Below are positions 63,494-64,000 of a stretch of 64,000 nt of DNA, one piece after another. The stretch is taken from assembly GCA_029339505.1 (NCBI GenBank), contig JAQISU010000115.1, forward strand, positions 3,869,001 to 3,933,000, read 5' to 3'. Source of the stretch: Unio delphinus. Its lineage: Eukaryota > Mollusca > Bivalvia > Unionida > Unionidae. Position 1 is the stretch's first letter; each line of letters begins with the position of its first letter. A program made the position numbers and the translations under genes. The notes beneath the pieces were generated by a model. It was not told the DNA's origin. It worked only from the letters and a program-made list of their open reading frames with translations, and made no database searches.

Positions 63494-64000
63494 ATGGAAG
63501 GACGAAAACTAACTTTGGTTCCTTACAAACGATGGATGGAATACCATCATTGGCAAGAACAACGATCCCCCCATTTACCACCCAATCCCAATTTGGCTGA
63601 GATGTCGCAATTACAACACGAATTGCAATCCTTGATCCATCGCCACGATTTATCCGAAACCGAAAAATCACAAAAGTACGGTCAACTCTTGAAACGGCTA
63701 CAACTCTTTCATCAGAAAGCTGTGGAACAAACAGCTCAACCCACTTTGTCCGATTTTAAGGCTCTAATGAATAACCCGGCACCCTCACCCTCACCCTCTA
63801 CAGCAGTTAAAACAGACGTTACCCCACCATTACCCAAGGAAGAAGAACCCCATGATCTCTTTCAAACACCTACTGCTACTCCCATTCCGAGTAAGATTGC
63901 CACTTCCTTGTTAACCCCTTCCCCCACTCCCCCACGAGAAGAACTCAAAACTTGGGTTAAAAAGATGATGGCTACTCCTTCTTCGACAGATGTGAAAAAG
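63494..64000 (+). CDS. Conserved Polinton/adintovirus protein, N-terminal part (at least 169 aa, runs off the window)
   Basis: Open from ATG 63,494 to the window edge. Residues about 1-75 contain LTLVPYKRWMEY, LPPNPNLAEMSQLQHELQ and SETEKSQKYGQLLKRLQLF. This is a helical domain that I recognise from a family next to the GGF protein in invertebrate adintovirus-like elements. A Pro/Ser/Thr-rich linker follows (PAPSPSPSTAV). Function unknown. The C-terminus is not in the window. Confidence 0.75.
   Translation, partial: MEGRKLTLVPYKRWMEYHHWQEQRSPHLPPNPNLAEMSQLQHELQSLIHRHDLSETEKSQKYGQLLKRLQLFHQKAVEQTAQPTLSDFKALMNNPAPSPSPSTAVKTDVTPPLPKEEEPHDLFQTPTATPIPSKIATSLLTPSPTPPREELKTWVKKMMATPSSTDVKK

Larger units (their letters stand above)
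52487..64000. mobile_element. Polinton/adintovirus-like element 3 (left part)
   Basis: A compact block of genes with short intergenic spaces and higher GC than the flanks: histone-tailed small genes, zinc-knuckle protein, PolB, BIR protein, small proteins, packaging ATPase and basic core-like proteins. Gene content and order resemble adintovirus-type Polintons. It shares no recognisable sequence with elements 1 and 2. The left end is placed near the tandem repeats at about 52.49 kb; the right end, capsid genes and any integrase are outside the window. Confidence 0.75.

Overview
This is animal (metazoan) genomic DNA, AT-rich and full of microsatellites, minisatellites and transposons. One host gene is clear: a spliced BTB-BACK gene on the minus strand. 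A lophotrochozoan, most likely mollusc, origin is an inference from the style of the BTB-BACK gene, the RTE-like LINE and a tRNA-like repeat. I have no species-level evidence.

The window is dominated by three integrated Polinton/Maverick-type (virus-like, protein-primed PolB) elements of two different families. Element 1 (window start to about 9.31 kb) shows the morphogenesis half of a Polinton: nine plus-strand genes, all open. They include a probable major capsid protein, an adenovirus-type cysteine protease, core and membrane-active proteins and a fibre-like protein. Element 2 (about 30.98-47.76 kb, 16.8 kb) is a complete but decayed relative with about 190-200 bp terminal inverted repeats. 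Its left half has a packaging ATPase, a zinc-ribbon/phospholipase A2 protein that is still open, a retrovirus-like integrase, a PolB that runs in the same frame into an SF1 helicase, a small zinc-binding protein and an HNH endonuclease. Its right half is a broken copy of the element 1 morphogenesis block. Element 3 (about 52.5 kb to the right edge) belongs to another, adintovirus-like family. It has a large PolB with one in-frame stop, a BIR (IAP-like) protein, small proteins, a packaging ATPase and several very basic core-like proteins, each under its own TATA-like promoter. Its capsid genes are not in the window.

The most striking observation is at the left end of element 3. Two short divergent genes (52,886-53,119 minus and 53,338-53,976 plus) each end, about 30 nt after the stop codon, in a perfect replication-dependent histone mRNA 3' stem-loop (6-bp stem, TTTC loop). 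Each stem-loop is followed by a purine-rich element (TCGAAAAGA). The genes share a promoter with two CCAAT motifs, a CRE and two TATA boxes. This looks like a mobile virus coupling two genes to S phase through the host histone 3'-processing machinery. In contrast, many genes of elements 1 and 2 end in short perfect hairpins of varied sequence, reminiscent of the hairpin 3'-end signals of mimiviruses.

Between the elements are: a MITE-like repeat present twice (9.42 and 50.93 kb); a non-autonomous LTR retrotransposon with apparently identical 623-bp LTRs (11.94-15.37 kb, minus strand); a 35-bp minisatellite; the BTB-BACK gene, whose 4.76-kb intron holds an RTE-like LINE; and a scrambled Ty3/gypsy remnant with short LTRs (27.85-30.14 kb).
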